64,000 bases of DNA from Shewanella waksmanii ATCC BAA-643 (GCF_000518805.1 NZ_KI912498.1:10033-74032), one strand, 5' to 3'. Positions 44,126-52,950 are shown, counted from the stretch's first letter. The notes: a model not told the origin generated them from the sequence alone. Translations and numbers: made by a program.

Positions 44126-44752
44126 ATGAGTAATTTTGTAAAAACCTGCTGTGTATTATTGCCCGTACTTTGGGCTAGCCAGGTTGTTGCCGAAGATGCA
44201 CAAGCGTTAAAAGATAAGTTGGCTGCATTGGATACCCTGCAGTCTCAGTTTCAACAAATCGTGACTGACGTCAATGATAAACTGATCCAACAGGGCAGCG
44301 GCGTGTTTGCACTCGCAGTGCCTAACCAATTTTACTGGCACTTGCAGCAACCGGACGAGTCACTCATCGTTGCTGACGGAACCGATGTTTGGATTTATAA
44401 CCCGTTTGCCGAAGAAGTCTCTGTGCTTGATTTAAATGATGCCATCAACGCATCGCCTATTGCTCTGTTAGTGCATCGTGATGAGCAAACATGGCAAGCT
44501 TATCAAGTGGTACAACGTGATGATTGTTTTGATATTAAGCCAAAATCGCTAGACGCAAGCGTAGTTAAGGTCTCTGTCTGTTTTAACGACACGACACTTA
44601 CGAGTATGGAGCTGGAAGATCAGCAAGGGAACTTAAGTCAGTTTACTTTAACTGAACAACAAGCGTTAGCCGATGATGATCGCTCGCTGTTTCATTTTAC
44701 TGTACCAGAGGGCGTAGATATTGACGATCAACGTCTAAAGTCAGTGGACTAA
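44126..44752 (+). CDS. lolA: Outer-membrane lipoprotein carrier protein LolA
   Basis: Periplasmic chaperone that ferries lipoproteins from LolCDE to LolB. The ATG at 44126 follows AAGGAA and yields 208 aa with a signal peptide ending near VVAED. The mature start LKDKLAALDTLQSQFQQ and YWHLQQPDESLIVADG are typical of LolA. Frame upstream to 44087 overlaps the ftsK stop but lacks a better site. It lies between ftsK and rarA as in E. coli. Confidence 0.94.
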   Translation: MSNFVKTCCVLLPVLWASQVVAEDAQALKDKLAALDTLQSQFQQIVTDVNDKLIQQGSGVFALAVPNQFYWHLQQPDESLIVADGTDVWIYNPFAEEVSVLDLNDAINASPIALLVHRDEQTWQAYQVVQRDDCFDIKPKSLDASVVKVSVCFNDTTLTSMELEDQQGNLSQFTLTEQQALADDDRSLFHFTVPEGVDIDDQRLKSVD

Positions 44753-44759
44753 TTAAGCC

Positions 44760-46091
44760 TTGTCTAGTCTAAGTTTTGACTTCGCACCTGATTTTAGGCC
44801 GCTAGCGGCAAGAATGCGGCCGCTTACACTTGAGCAATATATTGGTCAGTCGCACCTGTTAGCTGAAGGTAAGCCACTAAGGCGGGCATTGGAGTCTGGT
44901 CGTGCTCACTCGATGATGTTTTGGGGGCCGCCGGGCACCGGAAAAACCACGTTAGCCGAACTGGTAGCACACTACACCAACGCCCATGTTGAAAGGATTT
45001 CTGCTGTAAGTTCGGGTGTAAAAGAGATCAGAGCCGCGATTGAGCACGCTAAAAGTGTAGCGCAATCTCGAGGTCAACGTACCTTGCTGTTTGTTGATGA
45101 AGTCCACCGCTTCAATAAAAGCCAGCAAGATGCTTTTTTACCCTTCATTGAAGATGGCACGGTGATTTTTATCGGTGCCACCACTGAAAATCCCTCGTTT
45201 GAAATCAATAATGCATTATTGTCACGGGCGCGTACCTACATTATTAAAAGCCTGCAGCAATCTGAGATTATCCAAATCTTGCACCAAGCGCTCAATGATG
45301 CTGAGCGGGGACTGGGCAAAAGGGGCTTAGTTTTAGCTGATGATGTCGCTGAGTTGCTCGCAAATGCTTGCAATGGTGATGCACGCCGAGCGCTTAACTT
45401 ACTCGAATTAATGAGTGATATGGTCGATGATGGCCAAAACTTGTCCGCAGAGTTAGTAGCAGAAGTTGCCGGCGAATCGTTGGCGAGTTTTGATAAAAGC
45501 GGCGATCAATATTATGACCTGATCTCCGCGGTGCATAAGTCGATTCGTGGCTCGGCGCCCGATGCGGCCCTTTATTGGTATTGCCGTATGTTAGAAGGTG
45601 GCTGCGATCCGCTTTACATCGGTAGGCGATTATTAGCGATAGCGTCAGAGGATATCGGTAATGCCGATCCCACTGCTATGACTGTAGCTCTTAATGCTTG
45701 GGAGTGTTTTCATCGGGTTGGACCCGCAGAGGGCGAGCGAGCTTTGGCACAAGCAGTCATTTACCTGGCCAGTGCCCCAAAAAGCAACGCCGTTTACAGT
45801 GCATTTAAGGCGGCTAGGGCGGCCGCTAAAGAAACAGGGCACCTACCTGTTCCTCACCATTTACGCAATGCGCCAACTAAATTGATGGCCGAGTTAGGTT
45901 ATGGTGAAGGCTATCGCTATGCCCATGATGAAGCTAATCACTATGCGGCAGGTGAAAATTACTTTCCAAAAGAGATCCAATCGTCGCAATATTATCATCC
46001 AACTGAGCACGGGTTTGAAAAACGTATTCGTGCTAAATTGGCGCAACTGGATGAGTTAGATCAACTTAGTGAGCGTAAACGGTATGATTAA
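44760..46091 (+). CDS. rarA: Replication-associated recombination protein A
   Basis: AAA+ ATPase of the RarA/MgsA/WRNIP1 family acting at stalled forks. The 443-aa protein shows Walker A GPPGTGKTT near residue 60, Walker B FVDEVHRFNKSQQD, sensor ATTENPSF and the C-terminal HLRNAPTKLM and YAHDEANHYAAGE motifs. The start is TTG at 44760, which gives MSSLSFDF as in relatives. No ATG lies before the conserved ARMRP. It begins 7 nt after lolA. Confidence 0.95.
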   Translation: MSSLSFDFAPDFRPLAARMRPLTLEQYIGQSHLLAEGKPLRRALESGRAHSMMFWGPPGTGKTTLAELVAHYTNAHVERISAVSSGVKEIRAAIEHAKSVAQSRGQRTLLFVDEVHRFNKSQQDAFLPFIEDGTVIFIGATTENPSFEINNALLSRARTYIIKSLQQSEIIQILHQALNDAERGLGKRGLVLADDVAELLANACNGDARRALNLLELMSDMVDDGQNLSAELVAEVAGESLASFDKSGDQYYDLISAVHKSIRGSAPDAALYWYCRMLEGGCDPLYIGRRLLAIASEDIGNADPTAMTVALNAWECFHRVGPAEGERALAQAVIYLASAPKSNAVYSAFKAARAAAKETGHLPVPHHLRNAPTKLMAELGYGEGYRYAHDEANHYAAGENYFPKEIQSSQYYHPTEHGFEKRIRAKLAQLDELDQLSERKRYD

Positions 46092-46458
46092 TGTTCTCTA
46101 TGTGGCGATGGGTGGTGCGATAGGTGCGGTTTTTCGGTATCTAATTTCAATTTTGGCGATTTCGCTATTTGGCTCTGGTTTCCCTTTTGGTACACTTATC
46201 GTCAATGTCTTAGGGTCCTTTATGATGGGGCTCATCTATGCGCTTGGTCAGGTCAGCGAAGTCAGTCCTGAAATAAAAGCCATGATTGGAGTTGGACTGT
46301 TAGGTGCGCTAACCACGTTTTCAACTTTTTCGAATGAAACGCTGTTGTTGATTCAATCGGCACAGTGGATAAAAGCATTTTTGAACATTGCGCTGAATTT
46401 GAGCCTGTGTATTTTTATGGTATACCTCGGTCAGCAATTAGTATTTTCACGTATTTAA
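46084..46458 (+). CDS. crcB: Fluoride channel FluC/CrcB
   Basis: A 124-aa fluoride exporter with four membrane segments. Conserved motifs are GGAIGAVFRY, NVLGSF and GLLGALTTFSTFSNE, which line the dual pore. The ATG at 46084 overlaps the rarA stop by 8 bp, so the two genes are coupled. No fluoride riboswitch is possible in that overlap and none is seen upstream. Confidence 0.93.
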   Translation: MINVLYVAMGGAIGAVFRYLISILAISLFGSGFPFGTLIVNVLGSFMMGLIYALGQVSEVSPEIKAMIGVGLLGALTTFSTFSNETLLLIQSAQWIKAFLNIALNLSLCIFMVYLGQQLVFSRI

Positions 46459-46477
46459 ATAGATAAGAAACAATAAC

Positions 46478-47764
46478 ATGTTAGATCCAAAATTCTTAAG
46501 AACTGAACTTGCTACAACAGCGGAACGTCTAGCAACTCGTGGCTTCATTTTAGACGTAGACAAATTAAGCAAACTTGAAGAGAAGCGTAAGTCTTTGCAA
46601 GTTGCTACCGAAGAGCTACAAGCTTCACGTAATGCCATTTCAAAATCTATTGGCCAAGCAAAAGCTAAAGGCGAAGACGTTGCGCCGATCATGGCTCAGG
46701 TGGGTGATTTAGGTGCGCAGCTTGATGCGAAAAAATCTGAATTAGCCACGCTGCTAGAAGAGCTAAATGCCATTGCCATGAGTGTGCCTAATATTCCAGA
46801 TGAGTCGGCGCCACACGGTGCTGATGAAAATGACAATGTGGAAATCCGCAAATGGGGTGAGCCAAAACAGTTTGATTTTGAAGTTAAAGATCATGTTGAT
46901 TTAGGTGAAGCACTGCAGGGGTTAGATTTTAAGAATGCGGTTAAATTAACGGGCTCTCGTTTTATTATCATGAAAGGGCAGATCGCGCGACTACATCGTG
47001 CATTGGCCCAGTTTATGTTAGATCTGCACACCACAGAGCATGGATACACTGAAACTTATGTGCCTTTGCTTGTTAATGAAGACAGCTTACTGGGTACTGG
47101 CCAGCTACCAAAATTTGGTGAAGATCTGTTTCATACCCAGCCTGCAACAGAAGAGGGGCAGGGTCTAAGCCTGATCCCAACAGCTGAAGTCCCACTGACC
47201 AATATTGCTCGCGATACGATTATCGATGAAGCAGATTTACCGGTAAAACTCACTGCGCACACTCCTTGTTTTCGTAGTGAAGCCGGCTCTTATGGACGTG
47301 ATACCCGCGGTCTAATTCGCCAGCATCAGTTTGATAAGGTTGAATTGGTTCAGTTGGTTAAGCCAGAAGACTCAATGGCTGCACTTGAATCACTGACTGG
47401 TCATGCAGAAACCGTACTACAAAAATTAGGCTTGCCTTACCGTACAGTGGTGTTATGTACCGGTGATATGGGCTTTGGTGCTGCTAAGACTTTTGATATT
47501 GAAGTTTGGTTGCCAGCACAAAAAACTTACCGTGAGATCTCTTCTTGCAGTAATATGCAAGATTTCCAAGCGCGCCGTATGCAAGCAAGATACAAAGCGA
47601 AATCAGCTAAGAAGCCTGCTTTGCTGCATACACTGAATGGATCAGGCTTGGCGGTAGGTCGTACCTTAGTTGCGGTATTAGAAAACTACCAAAACGCAGA
47701 CGGCTCAATCACAGTACCGGAAGTGTTACGTCCTTATATGGGCGGTACAGACGTTATTGGTTAA
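46478..47764 (+). CDS. serS: Seryl-tRNA synthetase
   Basis: Charges serine and selenocysteine tRNAs. The 428-aa protein has an N-terminal coiled-coil arm (about residues 25-100) and class II motifs, including PCFRSEAGSYGRDTRGL (motif 2) and GSGLAVGRTLVAVLENYQ (motif 3). It starts 19 bp after crcB. The trxB...lrp-ftsK-lolA-rarA-serS order of enterics is retained, with ald and crcB inserted. Confidence 0.97.
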   Translation: MLDPKFLRTELATTAERLATRGFILDVDKLSKLEEKRKSLQVATEELQASRNAISKSIGQAKAKGEDVAPIMAQVGDLGAQLDAKKSELATLLEELNAIAMSVPNIPDESAPHGADENDNVEIRKWGEPKQFDFEVKDHVDLGEALQGLDFKNAVKLTGSRFIIMKGQIARLHRALAQFMLDLHTTEHGYTETYVPLLVNEDSLLGTGQLPKFGEDLFHTQPATEEGQGLSLIPTAEVPLTNIARDTIIDEADLPVKLTAHTPCFRSEAGSYGRDTRGLIRQHQFDKVELVQLVKPEDSMAALESLTGHAETVLQKLGLPYRTVVLCTGDMGFGAAKTFDIEVWLPAQKTYREISSCSNMQDFQARRMQARYKAKSAKKPALLHTLNGSGLAVGRTLVAVLENYQNADGSITVPEVLRPYMGGTDVIG

Positions 47765-47852
47765 AACCAGCTTCGTGATATATCACAAGGCAGTTAAGTG
47801 ATGTATCACGGTCTATCGGGGCAGTGTTAGTCGAGTAGTTGTGGAATGAATG

Positions 47853-47975
47853 ATGAATAAGGGAAGTCGCTATTTTCAGTGGCTTGCTTATGTAGCGGTC
47901 ATTTGTGTCTTTGGCGGAATCATGTTTGCCACCTTTGGCGAAGCCTTATGGGTGGTATTACAAAATCTGGCATAA
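47853..47975 (+). CDS. Small single-pass membrane protein, 40 aa
   Basis: An ATG with GTGGA seven bases upstream opens a 40-codon frame. It starts MNKGSRYFQWL, has one hydrophobic segment (LAYVAVICVFGGIMFATFG) and ends in LQNLA with a TAA stop. A positive N-terminus before the segment suggests the N-terminus stays in the cytoplasm. A terminator follows 9 bp later. It lies downstream of serS, and no family is recognised. Confidence 0.55.
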   Translation: MNKGSRYFQWLAYVAVICVFGGIMFATFGEALWVVLQNLA

Positions 47976-47984
47976 GTGCCTAAT

Positions 47985-48014
47985 AAAAAACCTAGCCATA
48001 GCTAGGTTTTTTTA
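47985..48014. terminator. Bidirectional terminator between the 40-aa gene and tusE
   Basis: CCTAGC, loop CATA, GCTAGG, with six A on the left and seven T on the right. It serves the serS side and the convergent tus operon. Confidence 0.9.
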
Positions 48015-48022
48015 TATCTTGG

Positions 48023-48358
48023 CTATATACATTTAGCCGGTTTAGGTAAGCCAGCAATTTTGGTCGCTTGCTTGGCAGGGCCAACAGGAAACAATTTATA
48101 AAGATACTTGGAGTTGCCTTTCTCTTCTCCGAACGACTGCTTCATCGCTTTAACCAGCACTCTAATTGCCGGGCTGGTATTGTATTCAAGATAAAACTCC
48201 CGTACAAAATTAACGACTTCCCAGTGAGCTTCCGTTAGGGTGATATTTTCTTTCGCAGCGATAACTTGCGCGGCTTGTTCAGTCCAAACCTGGCTATCAA
48301 GCAAGTATCCTTGTTTATCTGTGGCTAGGTGTTGTCCTGCAACTTCGATATGCTTCAC
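48023..48358 (-). CDS. tusE: Sulfur carrier protein TusE (DsrC family)
   Basis: TusE accepts sulfur from TusBCD and passes it to MnmA for 2-thiouridine at tRNA position 34. The 111-aa DsrC-type protein ends in KCI, so the conserved penultimate cysteine is present. The conserved HWEVVNFVREFYLEYNTSPAIR is clear. Its ATG overlaps the tusB stop by 4 bp, so tusDCBE is a single coupled operon. Confidence 0.94.
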   Translation of the reverse strand: MKHIEVAGQHLATDKQGYLLDSQVWTEQAAQVIAAKENITLTEAHWEVVNFVREFYLEYNTSPAIRVLVKAMKQSFGEEKGNSKYLYKLFPVGPAKQATKIAGLPKPAKCI

Positions 48359-48642
48359 CAGCTAATGACCTTCTTATGAGCTAGGGTTAATGATACAAAC
48401 TCATCATAGCTAATAAGCTGATGGTTTTGGTAATGTTCGCTAAGCCCGCGGGCCACAACATCATTTTCAAGTAATTTGACGCTATATTCATGCAGAGAGT
48501 CATGCTGTTGAAGACCCTGTGCTAATGGGTACACTGCATCTCCACTTAATACAATGGTGTCATCTTGCTGAACATAAGCAAGGCAAACCGCTAACGCATT
48601 GTCTTGGTTTGTTGATGTTGAGATATGATGTAGTACATTCAA
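48355..48642 (-). CDS. tusB: tRNA 2-thiouridine synthesis protein TusB
   Basis: A 95-aa DsrH-type subunit of the TusBCD sulfur relay complex. It begins MNVLHHISTSTNQDNAL and has the DDTIVLSGDAVYPL stretch typical of TusB. It overlaps tusC upstream and tusE downstream by 4 bp each. Confidence 0.88.
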   Translation of the reverse strand: MNVLHHISTSTNQDNALAVCLAYVQQDDTIVLSGDAVYPLAQGLQQHDSLHEYSVKLLENDVVARGLSEHYQNHQLISYDEFVSLTLAHKKVISW

Positions 48643-48992
48643 AATACTAATACCTCATCTGCCAGATTAATTTGCTGTTTAATGGCCGCTTCATCGATAA
48701 CGTCCACAGAAAAGGGGCTTTGAGCCGCATCAACGCCATAACGCTTTAAGCTTGATTGGCAAGCGTATACGTCGTCAATATCATACATAGGTAACGCTTT
48801 AAAAGTAGATAAAAAATCACGGTTGCCCGTTAAGGCAGCTTGTTGTTTGGGTAAGTTATAGACCCCTTCATCACAAAATAAAATAGTGACTTGCTGCTCA
48901 AATGTCGCGCTCAATAAAGCGACATCTAACCCTTCACGACTGGCACTGCTGCCTTGGGGGCTGTGTCTAAAAATGATTAGCAACTTCTTCAT
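48639..48992 (-). CDS. tusC: Sulfur relay protein TusC
   Basis: A 117-aa DsrF/DsrE-fold subunit of TusBCD. It starts KKLLIIFRHSPQGSSASREGLD, with the central VTILFCDEGVYNL typical of TusC. It begins 15 bp after tusD and overlaps tusB by 4 bp. Confidence 0.9.
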   Translation of the reverse strand: MKKLLIIFRHSPQGSSASREGLDVALLSATFEQQVTILFCDEGVYNLPKQQAALTGNRDFLSTFKALPMYDIDDVYACQSSLKRYGVDAAQSPFSVDVIDEAAIKQQINLADEVLVF

Positions 48993-49007
48993 CTAAGTTA
49001 ACCTACT

Positions 49008-49397
49008 TTAAAAACTGATTAAACGATCGGCATGCTCAATGCCAGTGACAAGCTCACCTAAACCGCCCATAGTAAATCGGCTGTGAAGGTTCCAGTGAGG
49101 TAGCTGGTTATCTTGTGCTTCGGCTTGCGAAATTATCCCACGGCGTAGGGCAGCGGATGCACAATTGACTAGTTTAACATTGTGTCGTTCGCTAAGTTCC
49201 TGCCAGGCGCCTGCCAAATCAAATTCATCCGATGCGGGTAGGTGTAAGGCTGAGCTGTTGTGTACGCCGTCTAGATAAAAGAACACGCAAATCACTTCAT
49301 GGCCCTGCTTGAGCGCTGCTTCAGTATATTTATACGCTGTATAGCTGGTTTGTTTGCCATAAGCGGGTTGATTAACTTGAATGATGAGTTTACTCAT
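49008..49397 (-). CDS. tusD: Sulfurtransferase TusD
   Basis: The active DsrE-fold subunit of TusBCD. The catalytic cysteine lies in NCASAALRRGI, matching the E. coli site. FFYLDGVHN and SDEFDLAGAWQ are conserved. I use the ATG at 49397 (MSKLIIQVNQPAYG, 129 aa) rather than a GTG two codons upstream. First gene of tusDCBE. Confidence 0.92.
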   Translation of the reverse strand: MSKLIIQVNQPAYGKQTSYTAYKYTEAALKQGHEVICVFFYLDGVHNSSALHLPASDEFDLAGAWQELSERHNVKLVNCASAALRRGIISQAEAQDNQLPHWNLHSRFTMGGLGELVTGIEHADRLISF

Positions 49398-49430
49398 TGT
49401 CACTTATATAGCTTTAGGTATCTGTAATGA

Positions 49431-49456
49431 AAAATGGCTCCGAAGGGAGCCATTTT
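49431..49456 (-). terminator. Terminator after yccA
   Basis: AAAATGGCTCC, loop, GGAGCCATTTT, an 11-bp perfect stem ending in T on the minus strand. It separates yccA from the downstream tusDCBE operon. Confidence 0.8.
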
Positions 49457-49481
49457 ATACTATCTCTTTTTAAAATTGGGA

Positions 49482-50141
49482 TTAATCGTCGTTACCCATA
49501 CCCATTAAATGCAAGATAGAAACAAATAAGTTTAAGAAATCTAGGAATAGTGCGATGGTTGCACGGATATAGTTAGTTTCACCGCCATTCACAATGCGAC
49601 TGGTATCGTACAAAATAAAACCGGTCATCAAAAGTGCTATACCTGCATTAAGTGCCATAAACACCACACCGCTGCCGATGAAGATGTTGGCGATACCCGC
49701 TACGATGGCGATAACTAAACCAGCAAGTAAAAAGCCACGCATGAAAGAGAAATCTTTCTTAGTGGTAATGGCATAGGCTGATAGGGTGACAAAAACGACT
49801 GATGTTAGACCAAACGCTTGCATAATTAACTGCGGGCCATTTGCCAAGCCTGCGTAATGATTGAGTATGTAACCGAGTGATGCTCCTTGCATACCGGTGA
49901 AAGCGAAAATCCAGATTAGACCTGATGCGCCTTCTGCTTTCTTAAGTGTCACAAACAACAATACTAGGCTGCCTAGCGATAGACCAATCGACATAATAGG
50001 CCCAATCTGCATCGCCATGGCTAATGCAGCGCAAACTGCAGAAAACGCCAAAGTCATAGACAGCAACATGTAGGTGTTTTTTAGCAGCTTGTTCACTTCC
50101 ATTGTTGAACTTTGGCTAGCGTGAAGTGTTTCTTGTCTCAT
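49482..50141 (-). CDS. yccA: Bax inhibitor-1 family membrane protein YccA
   Basis: A 219-aa protein with seven predicted membrane segments; E. coli YccA is a substrate and modulator of FtsH. KLLKNTYMLLSMTLAFSA near the N-terminus and GGETNYIRAT near the C-terminus match YccA. I choose the ATG at 50141 (MRQETLHASQ) with GGAG seven bases upstream. Longer in-frame starts add residues lacking counterparts. It neighbours tusE-type genes as in E. coli. Confidence 0.93.
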   Translation of the reverse strand: MRQETLHASQSSTMEVNKLLKNTYMLLSMTLAFSAVCAALAMAMQIGPIMSIGLSLGSLVLLFVTLKKAEGASGLIWIFAFTGMQGASLGYILNHYAGLANGPQLIMQAFGLTSVVFVTLSAYAITTKKDFSFMRGFLLAGLVIAIVAGIANIFIGSGVVFMALNAGIALLMTGFILYDTSRIVNGGETNYIRATIALFLDFLNLFVSILHLMGMGNDD

Positions 50142-50267
50142 TGTGGTCTCCATAAACCGGACGATGCTGTGCAAACTCAATCGTTTAGTTAAGTAAGCAA
50201 AATGCAATTGATTAGCTAAATCATACCTTAGCTGCCCAATGACTTAAAGTGCCTAACCAGCATAATA

Positions 50268-51170
50268 CTAGTTAAACCAATCTCGCTGCAGTTTTTCGGT
50301 ATCGCCCAGATACTCAAGGACCCATTGCATAGCCGGAGATTGGTTGGCGCTGTTCCAGGCTAAACAACAGGGGCTAGGGGCTTTCGGGCGAACAAGTTGC
50401 TTTTGGATCAAGGTGCCGTTTTGAATAAATGGCGCTGCGAAATGCATCGGCATATAACCTATGCCTAAGCCTTCTCTAAAACAGTTAATCGCTCTAATCC
50501 AATCCGGTACCACAAGTCGGCGTTGGTTTTCTAGTAGCCAAGTCATACGTTTGGGGATCTCTCTAGAAGTATCTTCTAAGCAAATAGATGGATATTGCTT
50601 AAGCTGTTCATCTTCTAGTGGCGTATCTATTGCCGCTAATGGGTGGTTTTTACTGACCAAAAACGCCCACTCAATTTCACCCATGTCTCTAAAGTGATAA
50701 TCACCACCAACAGGGATTGCAGTGGTGGCACCAATGGCAATATCACTGCGCCCGGATGCGATGGCTTCCCATACGCCATTGAAAACTTCTATTCGAATGA
50801 TCAGTTCCACATTATCAAAATTGCGATAGAAGTTAGCAATTAGCGCGCTAAGCCTGTCTGCTCTAACTATGTTATCTAGGGCGATGGAGAGAGTAGGCTG
50901 CCAGCCATTGGCAACGCGTTGAGTATTTTCTCTCAGCTTGGCCATATTGGTGAGCATGGTTCGACTTTGTTGTACAAAGTGTTCGCCCGCGGGGGTGAGG
51001 CTGACACTGCGGTGGTGCCGCTCAAACAACACGACTCCAAGCTCTTCTTCTACTTGTTTTACTGCGTAACTAACTGCTGAGGGCACTTTATGCAATTTAT
51101 TAGCTGCGGCGGTAAAACTTCCGACTCTGGCAACCATATCAATTAGTTGCATTGTTTGTTCGGTGAACAT
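50268..51170 (-). CDS. punR: LysR-family regulator PunR
   Basis: A 300-aa LysR regulator with an N-terminal helix-turn-helix (VGSFTAAANKLHKVPSAVSY) and an effector domain. Conserved segments such as FNGVWEAIASGRSDIAIGAT and EDTSRE-IPKR-TWLLEN resemble E. coli PunR (YdhB), which activates punC for purine nucleoside transport. With the start at 51170, after AAGGG, the N-terminus aligns residue for residue with PunR. It is divergent from a PunC-like transporter gene, as in E. coli. Confidence 0.88.
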   Translation of the reverse strand: MFTEQTMQLIDMVARVGSFTAAANKLHKVPSAVSYAVKQVEEELGVVLFERHHRSVSLTPAGEHFVQQSRTMLTNMAKLRENTQRVANGWQPTLSIALDNIVRADRLSALIANFYRNFDNVELIIRIEVFNGVWEAIASGRSDIAIGATTAIPVGGDYHFRDMGEIEWAFLVSKNHPLAAIDTPLEDEQLKQYPSICLEDTSREIPKRMTWLLENQRRLVVPDWIRAINCFREGLGIGYMPMHFAAPFIQNGTLIQKQLVRPKAPSPCCLAWNSANQSPAMQWVLEYLGDTEKLQRDWFN

Positions 51171-51290
51171 ATGCATCATCCCTTTTGCTGTGAGAATATT
51201 TGAACGCTATAAGCAAAAATAAACGTTTCACATTCATATATCAAGTCTTTAGACTGCGCGTTCTGTTTTTTTAGTTAGTGTATTTAATCA

Positions 51291-52547
51291 ATGAAAGTGT
51301 TCCCCAAAACGCAATATTACGTGTTTTTAGCCTATTTGGCATTACTTAGCATGTTGGGATTTGTTGCGACAGACATGTACCTACCTGCATTCAAATCTAT
51401 TGAGGTCTCGTTGCAAGCTAGTGCAGCACAGGTTGCCGGTTCGTTAACTGCCTTCTTAGCCGGACTTGCAATAGGTCAGCTATTATATGGCCCGTTAGTT
51501 GCCAAAATAGGTAAACGTTACAGTTTAATCGTTGGCATGGTTTTGTTTGCTGTCGCAAGTGTGATACTTGCAGATGCTGAATCGATATTTGTGTTTAACC
51601 TTGCTCGTTTTGTGCAAGCCATTGGTGCCTGCAGTGCAGGGGTGATTTGGCAAGCGATCGTCATTGAGAAATATGATGCAGATAAAGCCCAAAAGGTGTT
51701 TTCCAATATTATGCCTTTGGTAGCACTGTCTCCTGCATTGGCGCCACTTTTAGGTGCATTTGTTCTGGGCATCGCTGGTTGGCAAACTATCTTTTTGATT
51801 TTAGCGGTATTGGCTTTGGTATTGGTATTAGCGACAGTCGGCTTTGTCAGTCAAGAAAAGCCTAATCCGAGTAAGGTCAGTGAAAAAGGTAAAAGCTACC
51901 GACAATTACTGCAGTCGCCACGCTACTTGGGTAATGTCATTATTTTTGGTGCTTGTTCCGGTGCTTTTTTCTCTTACTTAACGGTATGGCCCATTGCTAT
52001 GGAGCATTACGGTTACAGTGCCAGCGAAATTGGCTTAAGTTTTATTCCGCAAACGGTGATGTTCATTGTTGGTGGTTACAGTGGTAAGTTGTTGATCAGA
52101 AAACTCGGGGCGAGCGTAGCGTTAAAAGCGTTGCTTGGCGTGTTTTTCTTGTGTGTTGCTGCTATTGCCAGCGTAACCTTACTGTTGCCCGTTGCTACTT
52201 TGATGCCTTTGCTAGTGATTTTTGCGCTATTGGCCGCGGCGAACGGTGCAATTTATCCAATCGTTGTTAATAATGCGCTGCAGACCTTTAAGGATGATGC
52301 GACTAAGGCAGCAGGGTTACAGAACTTTTTACAAATAAGCATCGCTTTTGGCGCATCAAGCGTGGTGGCTATGTTTGCCGAACATACAACGGTCGCGATA
52401 GGTGTGGGCATAGTTATCTGTTCTATCGGTGTTCTACTTGGATTTAAGGTAAGCCAACTCGAACACTGGCAACAACTTAAGCAGAATTTTTGTAAACCGG
52501 ATCCGGCTAGAATTGCGCTGTCAGATCAAGTTAATAAAGGCGATTGA
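51291..52547 (+). CDS. punC: Purine nucleoside transporter PunC (MFS)
   Basis: A 418-aa major facilitator of the drug/proton DHA1 group with about twelve membrane segments. ATDMYLPAFKSIE after the first segment and MPLVALSPALAPLLGAF match E. coli PunC (YdhC), an importer of adenosine and related nucleosides. The divergent PunR-type gene supports the assignment. Confidence 0.86.
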   Translation: MKVFPKTQYYVFLAYLALLSMLGFVATDMYLPAFKSIEVSLQASAAQVAGSLTAFLAGLAIGQLLYGPLVAKIGKRYSLIVGMVLFAVASVILADAESIFVFNLARFVQAIGACSAGVIWQAIVIEKYDADKAQKVFSNIMPLVALSPALAPLLGAFVLGIAGWQTIFLILAVLALVLVLATVGFVSQEKPNPSKVSEKGKSYRQLLQSPRYLGNVIIFGACSGAFFSYLTVWPIAMEHYGYSASEIGLSFIPQTVMFIVGGYSGKLLIRKLGASVALKALLGVFFLCVAAIASVTLLLPVATLMPLLVIFALLAAANGAIYPIVVNNALQTFKDDATKAAGLQNFLQISIAFGASSVVAMFAEHTTVAIGVGIVICSIGVLLGFKVSQLEHWQQLKQNFCKPDPARIALSDQVNKGD

Positions 52548-52587
52548 TTGCAAGTTAACCACTCAAACCTATCGCTTAAATAAATGC

Positions 52588-52616
52588 TTTACAATGGCGA
52601 GTAAGGCTTATATTAT
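52588..52616 (+). promoter_or_regulatory. Probable promoter of tRNA-Ser
   Basis: -35 TTTACA, a 17-bp spacer, -10 TATTAT, then the GC-rich discriminator TCGCCGCG. The -10 box ends 12 bp before the tRNA 5' end, giving a very short leader. Confidence 0.7.
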
Positions 52617-52627
52617 TCGCCGCGTTC

Positions 52628-52718
52628 GGAGAGATGGCAGAGTGGTCGAATGCACCGGTCTTGAAAACCGGCATGGGTTTATAGCCCATCTAGGGTTCAA
52701 ATCCCTATCTCTCCGCCA
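52628..52718 (+). tRNA. tRNA-Ser (anticodon TGA)
   Basis: A 91-nt class II tRNA with acceptor stem GGAGAGA/TCTCTCC, anticodon loop CTTGAAA giving TGA, a long variable arm (CATGGGTTTATAGCCCATC) and encoded CCA. A terminator follows 8 bp later. Confidence 0.96.
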
Positions 52719-52725
52719 TATTAAG

Positions 52726-52757
52726 AAAAAAGGCTACTCGAAAGAGTAGCCTTTTTT
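52726..52757 (+). terminator. Terminator of tRNA-Ser
   Basis: GGCTACTC, tetraloop GAAA, GAGTAGCC, then six T. Strong intrinsic terminator. Confidence 0.92.
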
Positions 52758-52762
52758 CGTTC

Positions 52763-52890
52763 TACAGCGATGAACCCTAGGTTTGCGATTGTTCAAGGTC
52801 GGGTATCTCGTCGCCATATTAAGATAACCCCTTTATCGATAGGTAGCGGTTTTTTTCATTCTAGCGGTATTGAACCCTAGGGTTCTCTTG
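52763..52890. repeat. Decayed tandem copy of the tRNA-Ser 3' end and its trailer
   Basis: GTTCAA, TATCTC and GCCATATTAAGA at 52791-52823 repeat, with substitutions, the T-loop to CCA and trailer of the tRNA-Ser. The CCA at 52814 is 98 bp after the real one at 52716. TGAACCCTAGG occurs at 52771 and again at 52871, a 100-bp period. The second unit has a degenerate terminator-like segment (AACCCCTTTATCGATAGGTAGCGG, T-run). This looks like an old tandem duplication of the tRNA tail. Confidence 0.6.
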
Positions 52891-52924
52891 GTTATAAAGC
52901 GGACTTCTATTTTTGACTTGAACA

Positions 52925-52950
52925 AAAAGGGCGACTCAATGGAGTCGCCC
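52925..52950 (-). terminator. Terminator of the RND efflux operon
   Basis: GGGCGACTC, loop, GAGTCGCCC, followed on the minus strand by a T-run. It lies 45 bp after the RND permease stop. Confidence 0.85.

Noticed and set aside
46050..46090. Fluoride riboswitch before crcB
   Set aside because: crcB overlaps rarA, leaving no leader; no such fold is visible.
52513..52749. Coding frame overlapping punC end and tRNA-Ser
   Set aside because: It reads through a complete tRNA and its terminator.
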